Assembly (NCBI GenBank): GCA_021849295.1
Contig: JAJZTA010000004.1
Location: 1-64,000, forward strand
DNA from: Pseudomonadota bacterium
GTDB taxonomy: Bacteria; Pseudomonadota; Alphaproteobacteria; Micavibrionales; UBA2020
Direction of reading: 5' to 3'
DNA: 64,000 bases
The notes beneath the pieces were generated by a model that saw only the letters and a list, made by a program, of their open reading frames with translations, had not been told where the DNA came from and made no database searches. Each line of letters begins with the position of its first letter. Positions within the stretch are counted from its first letter, which is position 1. Made by a program: the position numbers and the translations under genes. Of the stretch, positions 38,823 through 47,834 are shown one piece after another.

Positions 38823-39557
38823 ATGTTTTTCGGGAAAGAATTCAACAAGAACGCCGCCGCCAAGCGCCTGCACAAGGCCGTGCGGAACAACGACATCAAA
38901 GCCGTCAAAAAACTGCTGCAGGACGGCGGCGACGTCAACGCGACGGACCGCGAGGGCAACACGCCGCTGCACACGGCGGCGAGTTCCGGCTACGCAGCGA
39001 TGGTGGAACTCCTCCTCGACAACAACGCCGACGTGCACGCGCGCAACAACATGGGCAGCACGGCCTTGCATATGACCGCCTTCGCGCGCGACACTGTGAC
39101 CGCGAACATCCTGCTCGACCACGATGCGCACGTCGAAGCGAAAAACAACGACGGCTACACGCCGCTGATCCTCGCCGGTCTCAACGACGTGAAGGAGATG
39201 ACGCAGCTGTTCGTCGACAGAGGCGCGGACGTCAACGCGCACAACAAGGACGGCGACACGGCGCTGATGCTCGCCGCCGCCTGCGGCTACGTCGACAACA
39301 TGAAGATCCTGCTCGACAACGCGGCGCAAGTGGACCATCGCAACAACAAGGGCGAAACCGCCCTGATGTACGCCGCGAGACCGGGCCAGACCGGCGCGGC
39401 ACGGCTGCTGCTCAACCGCAAGGCGAACGTCCATGCCCAAAACAACGCGGGCCAGACGCTCTGGTGGTACGCGACGCAAAGCCAGAGACCCGACATCCAG
39501 ATCGCCATCGCCGATGCCATGAAAAAGAAAGCGCCCAAGAACAACGGGCCGCAATAA
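38823..39557 (+). CDS. Ankyrin-repeat protein, copy 2
   Basis: 244 residues with about six ankyrin repeats. N-terminus (MFFGKEFNKNAAAKRLHKAV) and tail (KAPKNNGPQ) match copy 1, so this is a shortened duplicate. It begins 12 nt after copy 1 behind AAGGAGACAG, in the same transcript. Confidence 0.92.
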   Translation: MFFGKEFNKNAAAKRLHKAVRNNDIKAVKKLLQDGGDVNATDREGNTPLHTAASSGYAAMVELLLDNNADVHARNNMGSTALHMTAFARDTVTANILLDHDAHVEAKNNDGYTPLILAGLNDVKEMTQLFVDRGADVNAHNKDGDTALMLAAACGYVDNMKILLDNAAQVDHRNNKGETALMYAARPGQTGAARLLLNRKANVHAQNNAGQTLWWYATQSQRPDIQIAIADAMKKKAPKNNGPQ

Positions 39558-39590
39558 CATCTGATACGCAAGAACGCGCCCGTTATTTTA

Positions 39591-39619
39591 TTGACATAAA
39601 TATCACCCCCTGATATTAT
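39591..39619 (+). promoter_or_regulatory. Promoter of the third ankyrin gene
   Basis: TTGACA (39591-39596), exactly 17 nt, TATTAT (39614-39619); transcription would start about 38 nt before the ATG at 39664. Confidence 0.82.
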
Positions 39620-39663
39620 GTCCATAATAAAAGTTAACACGCTGTTTTTGTTAGGAAAATATC

Positions 39664-40017
39664 ATGCGTATCAGCAGCCTCTTCAACAGGATTCCCGGCG
39701 ACAGAAAGCTCATCAAAGCCGTCAAGGCCCATGATCCGGGCGCCGTGAACAAATTCCTCGCCCGCGGCGCAAACGCCAACGCGTCTGACCCCGACGGCAG
39801 TTCCGTGCTGATATTGGCCGCATACGGCAATAACCCCGACATGGTGCAGGCGCTGATAGATCACGGTGCGGACATTCACAAAAAGAACAAGTACGGCACC
39901 TCGGCGCGCATGTATGCCAAGATGGGCGGCTATACGGCTGTCGTGGACATCATCGACAAGGCCCTCGCCGCGCAACCGCAGACGAGCACGCTCAAGCCTT
40001 CCAAAAACACGCCGTAA
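39664..40017 (+). CDS. Ankyrin-repeat protein, copy 3 (short)
   Basis: 117 residues with about three ankyrin repeats (LIKAVKAHDPGAVNKFLARGANANASD, SSVLILAAYGNNPDMVQALIDHGADIHKKN, SARMYAKMGGYTAVVDIIDKAL). Separate promoter from copies 1 and 2. Target unknown. Confidence 0.9.
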   Translation: MRISSLFNRIPGDRKLIKAVKAHDPGAVNKFLARGANANASDPDGSSVLILAAYGNNPDMVQALIDHGADIHKKNKYGTSARMYAKMGGYTAVVDIIDKALAAQPQTSTLKPSKNTP

Positions 40018-40027
40018 GCCTGCCGCT

Positions 40028-41281
40028 TTACTTCAACTCCACGCCGTAAAACTCCAGCTGCCATTTGATCTCTGCAGGGGTCATGGGATAGTCCGTGCCG
40101 CCCTTGGCGTACATGAAATCGCGCGGCGAGAGATGCGCGTAGCTGTGCTGCAACTCGACGGCGACGCGCATCGGCAGCCCCGCCTTCCAGCAGAGCGCGA
40201 CGATCGGCTTGGCGGAGCCGGCGCTCAGCATCTTCTCCACCACGATGGGATGGATGCCGCTCGCATGCGCCAGCGCCAGCATCACGAATTTATGATCGTC
40301 CCACGACAGCGCGTCGGTGATGACGCCGGGCGTGAGGTTGCCCGCCTTGACGTAGCGTGCCAGCTTGGCCTCCGGCGTTTCCTCCGCTCCCGCCTCGCCG
40401 CGGAAGGCGATGCGGCGCTTGACGATGTCGGCGATCTCCGCGCTGGTCTCGGGGTCGAAGTCGTCGCGCCGCGTCAGCACGTCCAGCACCTTCTGGCTGA
40501 CGAAGCCCGCGAAACGCTGAGCGAGATCGAGCGACAATTCCTTGCGCACGGCGATATCCTCCTGCCATTCGGGGTATTCGCGGGATTTTTCGATGATCTT
40601 CAACAGCAGCTCTTTGGTGAACTGCGCGCCCTTGTTTTTGATCAGCGCGAGACTGGCGGGGCCGTCGTCGGCGCCGATCACGGCGTCCGACACGCGCGTG
40701 CTCACCGCAGGGCGATTGGCGATCGCGGCGACGGCCCAGCCCGACGGATGGTCGGCGAGAATCTCCAGCAAGTCTTCATCGGACAGCGCAAGACAGAAGC
40801 GCAGGATCGGCTCGGAGACTTCGCGCTCCACGTCGCGCGCCAGCCGCCCCACCACTTTCGGCGGCGCCTTGGCGTAGTCCTTCAGCGCGGAGGAGAGCGC
40901 CTGCCGTATTTTCAGCACCTCGTCGTGCGCCAGCACACTCAGGGCCTGCACGGCGTAAGCGTATAACTGGCTCTGCTTCTCCGCCGACAAATCGGGCAAA
41001 AGCTCCACCAGCCTTGCGGCGAGGGCGAGACGCACGTCAGGGCTTTTGTCGTTGGCGAGCAGCGCGCTTGCGTGCACCGGCGTCGATTTGTTGACCGCGA
41101 CGGCGCGGCGCACGTTCGGGTCGGCGTCCTTGGCGAGATAATAAAGCGCCTCGGGGTGAGTGTCGGCATCCTCGGCGATTTGCAGCCGCTCTTCGGGCGT
41201 GCCGTTCCGGAGAATGTTCTTATGCTTCTCGTAGAGCTTTTTATCCGCCCCGAACAGCTTTTTCAAAAATTTCAGCATCAC
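40028..41281 (-). CDS. DUF2336-type helical repeat protein
   Basis: 417 residues of HEAT-like helices (DPNVRRAVAVNKSTPVHASALLANDKSPDVRLALAARLVELL) with a C-terminal block (SAKPIVALCWKAGLPMRVAVELQ, GTDYPMTPAEIKWQLEFYG) seen in alphaproteobacterial DUF2336 proteins. No catalytic motif. Probably a scaffold. The start overlaps the zapE stop by 4 nt. Confidence 0.85.
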   Translation of the reverse strand: MMLKFLKKLFGADKKLYEKHKNILRNGTPEERLQIAEDADTHPEALYYLAKDADPNVRRAVAVNKSTPVHASALLANDKSPDVRLALAARLVELLPDLSAEKQSQLYAYAVQALSVLAHDEVLKIRQALSSALKDYAKAPPKVVGRLARDVEREVSEPILRFCLALSDEDLLEILADHPSGWAVAAIANRPAVSTRVSDAVIGADDGPASLALIKNKGAQFTKELLLKIIEKSREYPEWQEDIAVRKELSLDLAQRFAGFVSQKVLDVLTRRDDFDPETSAEIADIVKRRIAFRGEAGAEETPEAKLARYVKAGNLTPGVITDALSWDDHKFVMLALAHASGIHPIVVEKMLSAGSAKPIVALCWKAGLPMRVAVELQHSYAHLSPRDFMYAKGGTDYPMTPAEIKWQLEFYGVELK

Positions 41282-42366
41282 CTTCCCCTGTATTCGTGCG
41301 ACTGCATCTCGATCAGCCGGCTCGCCGTGCGGGCAAAAATTTCCGCGTTGTCCTCGCCGCGGTATAGCTCCGCGGGCGGGGCGGCGGCCGACATCACCAG
41401 CTTGGCGCGATAATCATACACCGTATCGACGAACGTCACAAAGCGCACCGTCGCGTCGCGGCGGCTGTCGCTCAGCTTCGGCACGTCGCGGACGATGAAA
41501 ACGCCGAACCTTTTGACCAGTTCGATATAGTCCAGCGCGCTTCTGGCCTCGCCGCACAGTTCCTCGAAGGTAAAAGCGGCGACGTCGCGCGCGGCGGCGG
41601 GCACGCGGATCACGCGCTGCTTAACCGTGAAATCGACCGGCGAAACCGGTGCATCGCCCGCCATATCCGAGAAGATCCTGTCCATCTCGCGGCCGGCGTC
41701 CTCGTCGTGCGGCCAGAAATAAAGCTGGCGCTCCCGCAACGTCTCCAACCGGTAGTCCTTTTCGCCGGAGAAATGGAACACGTTGAGATGTTCCTTCAAA
41801 AGCGCGATAAAGGGCAAAAAGCGGTCGCGCTGCAGGCCGTCCTTGTAAAGCTCGTCCGGCGTGAAGTTGGAGGTCATAACGAACACCACCCCGCGCTTGA
41901 AAAGCGCTTCGAACAAACGCCCGAGGATCATCGCGTCGGCGACGTCGCGCACCTGAAACTCATCGAAGCACAAAAGCTTCGTTTCGACGGCGATCTTGTC
42001 CGCGCAGGCAATCAGGTCGCCATCAATGCCTTTTTTATTCTTTGGGGCCGCCGCCCCACCCGTCCGCGCCGTGCGCGCGGCGTGCAGAAAATCATGCACC
42101 TCAAGCATGAAGGCGTGAAAATGCACACGGCGTTTTTTCTCCACCGGCGCGTGCGCGAAAAACAGATCCATCACCAGAGACTTGCCGCGCCCGACCCCGC
42201 CGTAAAAATAAAAGCCCCGCGGCGTTTTCTTTTTGAAGAGCCCCTGCGGCGCATGGAGCGCCTCGCCCAGCGCCGCCAGCGCTTCGAGAGCGCGCGCCTG
42301 ATCCGCATCGGCCTGCAGCATGCCCGTTTCCAGCTTGCGGCTATAAATATCCAGTAGTTTTGTCAT
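41278..42366 (-). CDS. zapE: Cell-division ATPase ZapE (AFG1-like)
   Basis: 362 residues from ATG 42366; a TTG nine codons upstream is also in frame. AAA-type ATPase with Walker A in FYGGVGRGKSLVMD, Walker B in KLLCFDEFQVRDVADA, and VFVMTSNFTPDELYKDGLQRDRF, the AFG1 signature. Linked to FtsZ-ring constriction in E. coli and to membrane protein quality control in mitochondria. Confidence 0.94.
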   Translation of the reverse strand: MTKLLDIYSRKLETGMLQADADQARALEALAALGEALHAPQGLFKKKTPRGFYFYGGVGRGKSLVMDLFFAHAPVEKKRRVHFHAFMLEVHDFLHAARTARTGGAAAPKNKKGIDGDLIACADKIAVETKLLCFDEFQVRDVADAMILGRLFEALFKRGVVFVMTSNFTPDELYKDGLQRDRFLPFIALLKEHLNVFHFSGEKDYRLETLRERQLYFWPHDEDAGREMDRIFSDMAGDAPVSPVDFTVKQRVIRVPAAARDVAAFTFEELCGEARSALDYIELVKRFGVFIVRDVPKLSDSRRDATVRFVTFVDTVYDYRAKLVMSAAAPPAELYRGEDNAEIFARTASRLIEMQSHEYRGR

Positions 42367-42458
42367 AAGCTTAAAACATAGTCCCTTGATCAAAAACGAT
42401 ATGCGTATACAGTATATTGCACCAGAAAAAACTTAACCCCCAACGAAGGAGACACAAA

Positions 42459-42668
42459 ATGAAAGAATGCAAAGGCGGTTCCTGCAAAAAAGACTTCGAA
42501 CAAAAGAGCGCCTGCCCGCGTCATGACGCCGGCAAAGAAACCCCGACTCACGGTCATGGCCATGGGCACGGTCATGGTCACGGACATGGCCACGGTCATG
42601 GCAAAGCTGCTCCGAAGGGCGGTGCTTGCCACGGCGGCGGCAAAGGTCATTCCTGCAAGTGTGGCTAA
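42459..42668 (+). CDS. Small Cys/His-rich protein with nine His-Gly repeats
   Basis: 69 residues from ATG 42459, which follows GAAGGAGAC; an in-frame ATG at 42417 lacks a ribosome site. Residues 31-48 are nine His-Gly pairs. Cysteines at 4, 9, 19, 57, 66 and 68 lie on both sides (CKGGSC, CHGGGKGHSCKC). The composition fits a nickel-, zinc- or copper-binding peptide, as in histidine-rich metallochaperones, but the partner is not visible. No signal peptide. The mixed CAT/CAC and GGT/GGC/GGA codons show that the repeat is kept at protein level. Confidence 0.85.
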   Translation: MKECKGGSCKKDFEQKSACPRHDAGKETPTHGHGHGHGHGHGHGHGHGKAAPKGGACHGGGKGHSCKCG

Positions 42669-42791
42669 AAACTTTAGTCGCTCCGTTATAAGTTTTCATA
42701 TTTATAACAGGTGCATTATTCGTTCTTGAGGATCCACCTTCGGGATGCCATAGTGCCGAAACACTAAAGTAACGATAAAGGAGACGCACAC

Positions 42792-42926
42792 ATGAAATGC
42801 CCTTTTAAAAACCTCAAAACCCCCTTCTGCAAAGCTGCGAAGAGCGAAGATAAATGCCCTGAAAAGAGCAATCATCCGCACCTGCACAGCATTAAGAAGC
42901 ATCTGAAGGGTTTCAAAAAAGGCTAA
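42792..42926 (+). CDS. Tiny Cys/His/Lys-rich protein
   Basis: 44 residues from an ATG behind a strong AAAGGAGAC site, reading MKCPFKNLKTPFCKAAKSED and ending HLKGFKKG. Three cysteines (3, 13, 22) and four or five histidines (NHPHLHSIKKH). The leader (AAGGAGACGCACAC) is nearly the same as that of the His-Gly protein 120 bp upstream, suggesting related control. A clear terminator follows at 42950. Probably a metal-binding peptide; function unknown. Confidence 0.7.
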   Translation: MKCPFKNLKTPFCKAAKSEDKCPEKSNHPHLHSIKKHLKGFKKG

Positions 42927-42949
42927 TCGCTTTTTGAGACTTTAAAGAA

Positions 42950-42981
42950 AGCCCCTGATGATCTCGTCAGGGGCTTTTTTT
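42950..42981. terminator. Terminator shared by the tiny Cys/His gene and the DUF808 gene
   Basis: AGCCCCTGA and TCAGGGGCT form a perfect 9-bp stem with an 8-nt loop followed by seven T on the plus strand. The right arm contains the stop codon of the convergent DUF808 gene. Confidence 0.88.
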
Positions 42982-44385
42982 ATCGAGGTCGCGGCCGCCC
43001 TGCGCCTGTTTCGGCCGAACCGGCTGCACGACCATGTCGTTGTCGTTGACGGCGGTTTCTTCCACGGCTTCCGTGAAGACCTCTGTCAGCGGCTCGGGCA
43101 GCACGGCAGGCTTCTCGACGGGCAGCACGGCAGGCTTCTCGACGGGCTGCACGGGCACAGGCGTTTCCGCCGGCGCGGGTGCGGGGGGCGCCTTTTTCGG
43201 CTGCGCATGTTTTGCGCGCCGCAAGGCTTTTTTCTGTCCGGCGGTGCTTTTCCGGTAGACCGGTTTCCTCTTGTGCTGGTCGAGCACGAGAAGTTCAGTC
43301 AGCAGGTTCTCTTTCAGAGCAGGCTCCTCTTTGCACTTGATGCCGGAAACCTTCGAGAAGGCTTTGCAAAGCCCCTGGCGCGAGAGCCCGCCCTTCAATT
43401 TTTTGGTCGCGCGGCTGTAGATGCCGTTTTCGCGCCGTTTCAGGAACCTGTGCACACCCTTGACGGACTTGACGCCCGCATAGCTGAGCACCCCGCCGAC
43501 CAGACCGGTGGCGATGTCCATCGCGACGCCGAGCGGCTCCGCAACCCACGGCGCCGTTGCGCCCACGATCGCCTTGCCGGCCGCCGCCAAAGCCTCGGGC
43601 ACGCCCGGCAGGTAAGCCGCGAGCAAGTGTCCGCCGACGAAGAACAACGCCGTTATGCCCACGGCCGCAATCCCCTTGATCATAGGCGACGAAATGCCGC
43701 CGAGGCCGCGCCCGAGCGTCCGCTTGACGCGCGCACCGCGGCTCGTGCCTTCCTTGTTGGCGAGCTTGTGCGCCAGATAGTTCATGCCGATAATGCCCAT
43801 CACCGTCGCATAGAGCGCGGCAGTCGCGCCGATGCTGATGGCGCTGATGACCGCCAGTTTGACCGCCAGCGGCGCGGCGGCCGTCATGCCAACCTGAAAG
43901 CCCGTCAGCTCCAGCGACAGGGCGGCGTCGGTTTTGATCGCCTGGGAGATTTTTTCCTTTTCGTAGTGCAGCAGCGTTTCCTTGCCGCCGAGGCTCGCCT
44001 TCTTCAGTTCTTCCTGATGGCGGGCGCGCGCTTCGGGGTTTCTGCGCGTCTCGAGCCTTTTCATGCCTTCGTAAGCAATATAGGCGCCGCTGCCGATGCA
44101 CAGCGGCATCACCGCCCACGGCGCGAAGGCCGCGATGGCGAAGGTGGTCGGAATAAAATAGAGCAGCTTGTTTTTCATCGCGCCCTTGGCGACCTGCATC
44201 ACCACGGCCATTTCGTGACGGTGGTCGACGGTGACCTTTTTGTCGTGCGCTTCCTTGATGTCGTCGATCAAGCCGCCGACCGCGAGCTTGGTCGCTTTTT
44301 CGGCGCCGATCTCCTCGAGGCCTGAACCGCCATCGAGCATCGCGCCTATATCATCGAGAATTGCGAGTAATCCACTTGCCGCCAT
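42967..44385 (-). CDS. DUF808 (YedI-like) inner-membrane protein with Pro-rich tail
   Basis: 472 residues from ATG 44385, preceded by AAGGATAT. MAASGLLAILDDIGAMLD and VMQVAKGAMKNKLLYFIPTTF are the DUF808/YedI pattern, with about eight hydrophobic helices to residue 340. The last 120 residues are an added cytoplasmic tail, first basic (KRKPVYRKSTAGQKKALRRAK) then Pro/Ala/Val-rich with a duplicated VEKPAVLP unit. The function of YedI is unknown. Confidence 0.85.
   Translation of the reverse strand: MAASGLLAILDDIGAMLDGGSGLEEIGAEKATKLAVGGLIDDIKEAHDKKVTVDHRHEMAVVMQVAKGAMKNKLLYFIPTTFAIAAFAPWAVMPLCIGSGAYIAYEGMKRLETRRNPEARARHQEELKKASLGGKETLLHYEKEKISQAIKTDAALSLELTGFQVGMTAAAPLAVKLAVISAISIGATAALYATVMGIIGMNYLAHKLANKEGTSRGARVKRTLGRGLGGISSPMIKGIAAVGITALFFVGGHLLAAYLPGVPEALAAAGKAIVGATAPWVAEPLGVAMDIATGLVGGVLSYAGVKSVKGVHRFLKRRENGIYSRATKKLKGGLSRQGLCKAFSKVSGIKCKEEPALKENLLTELLVLDQHKRKPVYRKSTAGQKKALRRAKHAQPKKAPPAPAPAETPVPVQPVEKPAVLPVEKPAVLPEPLTEVFTEAVEETAVNDNDMVVQPVRPKQAQGGRDLDKKSP
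43096..43143. repeat. Two perfect 24-bp tandem repeats in the DUF808 gene tail
   Basis: 43096-43119 and 43120-43143 are identical; a third, diverged copy begins at 43144. They encode VEKPAVLP twice. In-frame length makes copy-number change tolerable. Confidence 0.9.
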
Positions 44386-44568
44386 GACGACATATCCTTG
44401 GTTTTTCGTTCCTGTTTCTTGTTCTTGTTTATCGAACTTCGATTCAAGACTAGTCCCGTATTTGATTCTCCGTCCAGCGCAGGGCTGCAAATAAACGGAT
44501 TGTTACTGCGGCGCAGCAAAAGGCTTCATAAAATTTCAATGCGCGGCGGCAAAATGGAACTTCGTATT

Positions 44569-44582
44569 TTGACCTTGGTCAA
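44569..44582. promoter_or_regulatory. TTGACC-TT-GGTCAA palindrome
   Basis: A perfect 6-bp inverted repeat in the gap between the acyl-CoA dehydrogenase end (44652) and the DUF808 start (44385). The size fits a dimeric repressor site. Otherwise 44386-44651 holds no credible gene; a 74-codon plus-strand frame there has no ribosome site. Confidence 0.4.
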
Positions 44583-44651
44583 TTTCTTCCGCGACTCGAG
44601 AAAAAGCGTCCATTTCAGGTAAATTTATATTATTTTTCAAATACTTGAGTT

Positions 44652-46370
44652 TTACGCCACCCAAGCGGAAACGGCCCGCTGTCCGCCCATCACAGGCCCG
44701 ACAAGACCGTGGATCTGCGGCAAAATAGCCTCTCCGAAGAACTGCGCAGTGATAATTTTCTCTTTATAATCATCACCTTCCGCAGCCTTTGCCATTTTCT
44801 CCATCATATAGCCGCCCGCGACGGTCGCAAAAATCCGCAAATACGGCACGGCGGCGGCTGCCACGGTCTCCAGATCGGTCTTGGCGTGTGCCAGCAGCCA
44901 CGCCGTGGTCTCCTCCAGCGCCTTGAGCGCGTTTTCCATCGCGGCGTTGCCCTGGCAAAAATCCTTCATCTCGCTGATGAAGCGTTTCGCTTCCGCGCCG
45001 CCGTCGCGCAGGACCTTGCGGAAGACGAGATCGGCCGACTGGATGCCGTTGGTGCCTTCGTAGATCGGCAGGATGCGCGCATCGCGGTAATATTGCGCCG
45101 CTCCCGTCTCTTCGATAAAGCCCATGCCGCCGTGCACCTGCACGCCGAGAGAGGCGGTTTCGACCGCAAGATCGGTCGACCATGCTTTCACCAGCGGCGT
45201 CAGAAGATCGACCCGCGCGGCGGCCAGCTTTTTCGCTTCATCGTCTTTTTCATGGCGCATGCGGTCGATCATGCTGCCCGCGTAATAGGAAAGCGCGCGA
45301 GAGGCTTCGGTCGTCGCCTGCATGGTCATCAACATGCGGCGCACGTCCGCGTGTTCGATGATCGCGACGCGCTCGCCGGATTTGTCGCCCAGTTTAAATC
45401 CCTGCACGCGCTCTTTGGCGTAAGCCAGCGCGTGCTGATAGGCCCGCTCCGCCAGCGCGACTCCCTGCAGGCCGACGGAGATGCGCGCGTTGTTCATCAT
45501 CGTGAACATGCACTTGAGGCCGTTGCCCTCGCCGCCGATCAGATAACCGGTCGCGCCTTCATTTTCGCCGTACATCATGACGCAGGTGGGCGAGCCGTGG
45601 ATGCCGAGCTTGTGCTCCAGCGAAACGGCATGCGCGTCGTTGCGCTTGCCCAGAGAGCCGTCTTCATTGACAAGAAACTTCGGCACGATAAACAGGCCCA
45701 AGCCGTCGTTTCCGTCCGGCAAACCGTCGATATGCGCCAATACGAGGTGGATGATGTTGGGCACGAAGCCATGCTCGCCGTATGTAATGAAAATCTTCTG
45801 GCCTTTGAGCAGATAATGGTCTCCGTTTTTCTTGGCGGTGGTGCGGATGGCGGCAAGATCGGTGCCCGCCTGCGGCTCGGTCAACTGCATCGTGCCGGTC
45901 CATTCGCCCGAGACGAGTTTTGCGAGATAGGTTTTCTTGTATGCGTCCGCGCCCCATTTGTCGATCGCCTCGATCGCCGCCTGAGTCAGAAGGGGGCACA
46001 AGCCCAGCGCGAGGTTCGACGACTGCCACATTTCGTTGACCGCCATGCCGAGCGCCCACGGGAGATTTTGCCCGCCGTGTTCTTCCGCGCACACAAGCGC
46101 GTTCCAGCCGCCGTCGGCGAATTGCGTGTAAGCTTCTTTAAAACCGTCCGGCGTTTTGACCGTGTCGCCTTCGAGCTTTGACGTTTGTTTGTCCCCAGTG
46201 ACGTTGGTCGGTGCCCAGACTTCGCTTGCCAGCTTTGCAGCTTCATCCAGAACGGCGGAAACGACATCCGGCGTCGCGCTGGCATAGGCCGGAAACCGCG
46301 CAAGCTCGTCCATGCCGGCGATGTGCCGGAGGACGAACTGCATATCTCTGACTGGCGGACGGTATCCCAT
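44652..46370 (-). CDS. Acyl-CoA dehydrogenase (DmdC/AcdA-like, large type)
   Basis: 572 residues, larger than the usual 380. FAD-binding TMQLTEPQAGTDLAAIRTTA, KIFITYGEHGF, and ILPIYEGTNGIQSADLV containing the likely catalytic base; a C-terminal extension ends in HGLVGPVMGGQRAVSAW. This is the group that includes 3-methylmercaptopropionyl-CoA dehydrogenases and long-chain enzymes; the substrate cannot be fixed. It follows the aminopeptidase gene by 40 nt. Confidence 0.92.
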   Translation of the reverse strand: MGYRPPVRDMQFVLRHIAGMDELARFPAYASATPDVVSAVLDEAAKLASEVWAPTNVTGDKQTSKLEGDTVKTPDGFKEAYTQFADGGWNALVCAEEHGGQNLPWALGMAVNEMWQSSNLALGLCPLLTQAAIEAIDKWGADAYKKTYLAKLVSGEWTGTMQLTEPQAGTDLAAIRTTAKKNGDHYLLKGQKIFITYGEHGFVPNIIHLVLAHIDGLPDGNDGLGLFIVPKFLVNEDGSLGKRNDAHAVSLEHKLGIHGSPTCVMMYGENEGATGYLIGGEGNGLKCMFTMMNNARISVGLQGVALAERAYQHALAYAKERVQGFKLGDKSGERVAIIEHADVRRMLMTMQATTEASRALSYYAGSMIDRMRHEKDDEAKKLAAARVDLLTPLVKAWSTDLAVETASLGVQVHGGMGFIEETGAAQYYRDARILPIYEGTNGIQSADLVFRKVLRDGGAEAKRFISEMKDFCQGNAAMENALKALEETTAWLLAHAKTDLETVAAAAVPYLRIFATVAGGYMMEKMAKAAEGDDYKEKIITAQFFGEAILPQIHGLVGPVMGGQRAVSAWVA

Positions 46371-46410
46371 GGCAGGGATTGTACTTTAATTTCCGTCCGC
46401 TGTCATGAGC

Positions 46411-47790
46411 TTAAAGTTTCGGGCCTTTGTGCTTGCGGACGGGCTTTTTCATGTTCTGGTTCGCCCCATTCTGATTTGCTACGGCCTTTTGCTCGTAGAA
46501 CTTGCTCACCAGCGTATCCAGCAGGAACACGCCCCAGCCTTTCAGCTCGCTTTTCGGCATGCCGGGACCGGCGATGTCGAGGTGCATGAACTTGCGCTTG
46601 TCCGAGCCGTTCTTGTTCTTCTCGATGAACTCGCGCAGGAACGCGGCGGCGGTCAGGGCTCCGGGCGCGCCGGCGTTGTTGGTGAGGTCGGCGTGCGGCG
46701 TGTTGCGCACGGCTGCGGCGGCCACTTTCGATTCCGTCAGCGGCATTTGCCAGACGCGCTCGCCGGAGGCGTTGGCTGCCTCGTTGAACTGGCTCATCAG
46801 GCTCTTGTCGTTGGTGAAGGCGGCGGCAAACTCGTCGCCCAGCGCGGCGGCGGCGGCGCCCGTCAGCGTCGCGAGATCGACGACGGTATGCGGGTTATAC
46901 TTCTGCTGCACGTAGGCGATCGCGTCGGCCAGCACGAGGCGTCCTTCGGCGTCGGTGTTGCCGATGAAAACCGTCTTGCCGGAGAGCGAGGTGACGATGT
47001 CGCCCGGACGCGTGGCGTGACGGCCCGGCATGTTCTCGGCCAAGGCCAGAACGGCGACGACGTGCGCCTTCGCGCCGCGCGACGCCAGAGCGCGCATCGC
47101 GCCCGCGACGGCAGCGGAACCGCCCATGTCCATCGTCATGTTGCCCATGTTGGTGCTCGGCTTGATCGAGATTCCGCCGGAGTCAAAGGTGATGCCCTTG
47201 CCGACCAGCGCCAGCGGCTGCTTTTCCGCGCCTCCAGTGCCGTCATATTCCAGCACGACCATGCGCGGCGGCGTGACGCTGCCCTGTCCGACGGCGAGCG
47301 CAGCGCCCATGCCGAGCTTTTCCATCTCGTCGGCTTCAATCACGCGCACCGTGATGCCCAGCGGCGCGAGTTCCGCCTTCACGCGGTCGGCGTAGGTGGC
47401 GGGGTTCAGAACGTTGGCGGGTTCGTTGACGAGATCGCTCGCCCAGAAGGCGCTTTGCGTCGTCGAGCGCAGCGGCGCGAAAAGATCTTCAGCGGTTTGC
47501 GGCGCGGAGGTGGTGATGGTGATGTCTTGCGGGCCTTCTTTTTGCGGCGTGGTCTTGTATTTGTTGAAGGTGTAGGATGCGCGCAGCAGGCCATCGGCGA
47601 ATTCCGCCGCAACCTCGGGCGCCATGCCGCCCATGTCGAGCGCGACCGTGCCCAGTTTCTTGGCTTGCAGATATTTGTAGAATTTTTCGCCGTCGGCACG
47701 GGCAGTTTCAACGCTCATCTTGGCGGCGGCGGCAACAGTGACTTTTTTGGAGGAAGCAGGAGCGGAAGCGGCAAAGGATACTTTTGTCAT
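46411..47790 (-). CDS. pepA: Leucyl aminopeptidase (M17)
   Basis: 459 residues. Two-zinc peptidase with VGKGITFDSGGISIKP (Lys and metal-binding Asp), MTMDMGGSAAVAGAMRAL, NMPGRHATRPGDIV and NTDAEGRLVLADAIAY (catalytic Arg). Cytoplasmic hexamer that trims peptides and, in some bacteria, binds DNA. Starts from the promoter at 47835-47863. Confidence 0.95.
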   Translation of the reverse strand: MTKVSFAASAPASSKKVTVAAAAKMSVETARADGEKFYKYLQAKKLGTVALDMGGMAPEVAAEFADGLLRASYTFNKYKTTPQKEGPQDITITTSAPQTAEDLFAPLRSTTQSAFWASDLVNEPANVLNPATYADRVKAELAPLGITVRVIEADEMEKLGMGAALAVGQGSVTPPRMVVLEYDGTGGAEKQPLALVGKGITFDSGGISIKPSTNMGNMTMDMGGSAAVAGAMRALASRGAKAHVVAVLALAENMPGRHATRPGDIVTSLSGKTVFIGNTDAEGRLVLADAIAYVQQKYNPHTVVDLATLTGAAAAALGDEFAAAFTNDKSLMSQFNEAANASGERVWQMPLTESKVAAAAVRNTPHADLTNNAGAPGALTAAAFLREFIEKNKNGSDKRKFMHLDIAGPGMPKSELKGWGVFLLDTLVSKFYEQKAVANQNGANQNMKKPVRKHKGPKL

Positions 47791-47834
47791 GTGAAATTCC
47801 TTGATTCTTTTTTATGGGCAATAATCGAGGTGTC

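Noticed and set aside
42549-42603. His-Gly repeat DNA as a simple CRISPR or satellite-like repeat
   Set aside because: The units are 6 bp without spacers, use varied codons and lie within a well-started reading frame.
44398-44622. A 74-codon plus-strand frame in the acyl-CoA dehydrogenase/DUF808 gap
   Set aside because: No ribosome site, no homology pattern and mixed composition; treated as intergenic.
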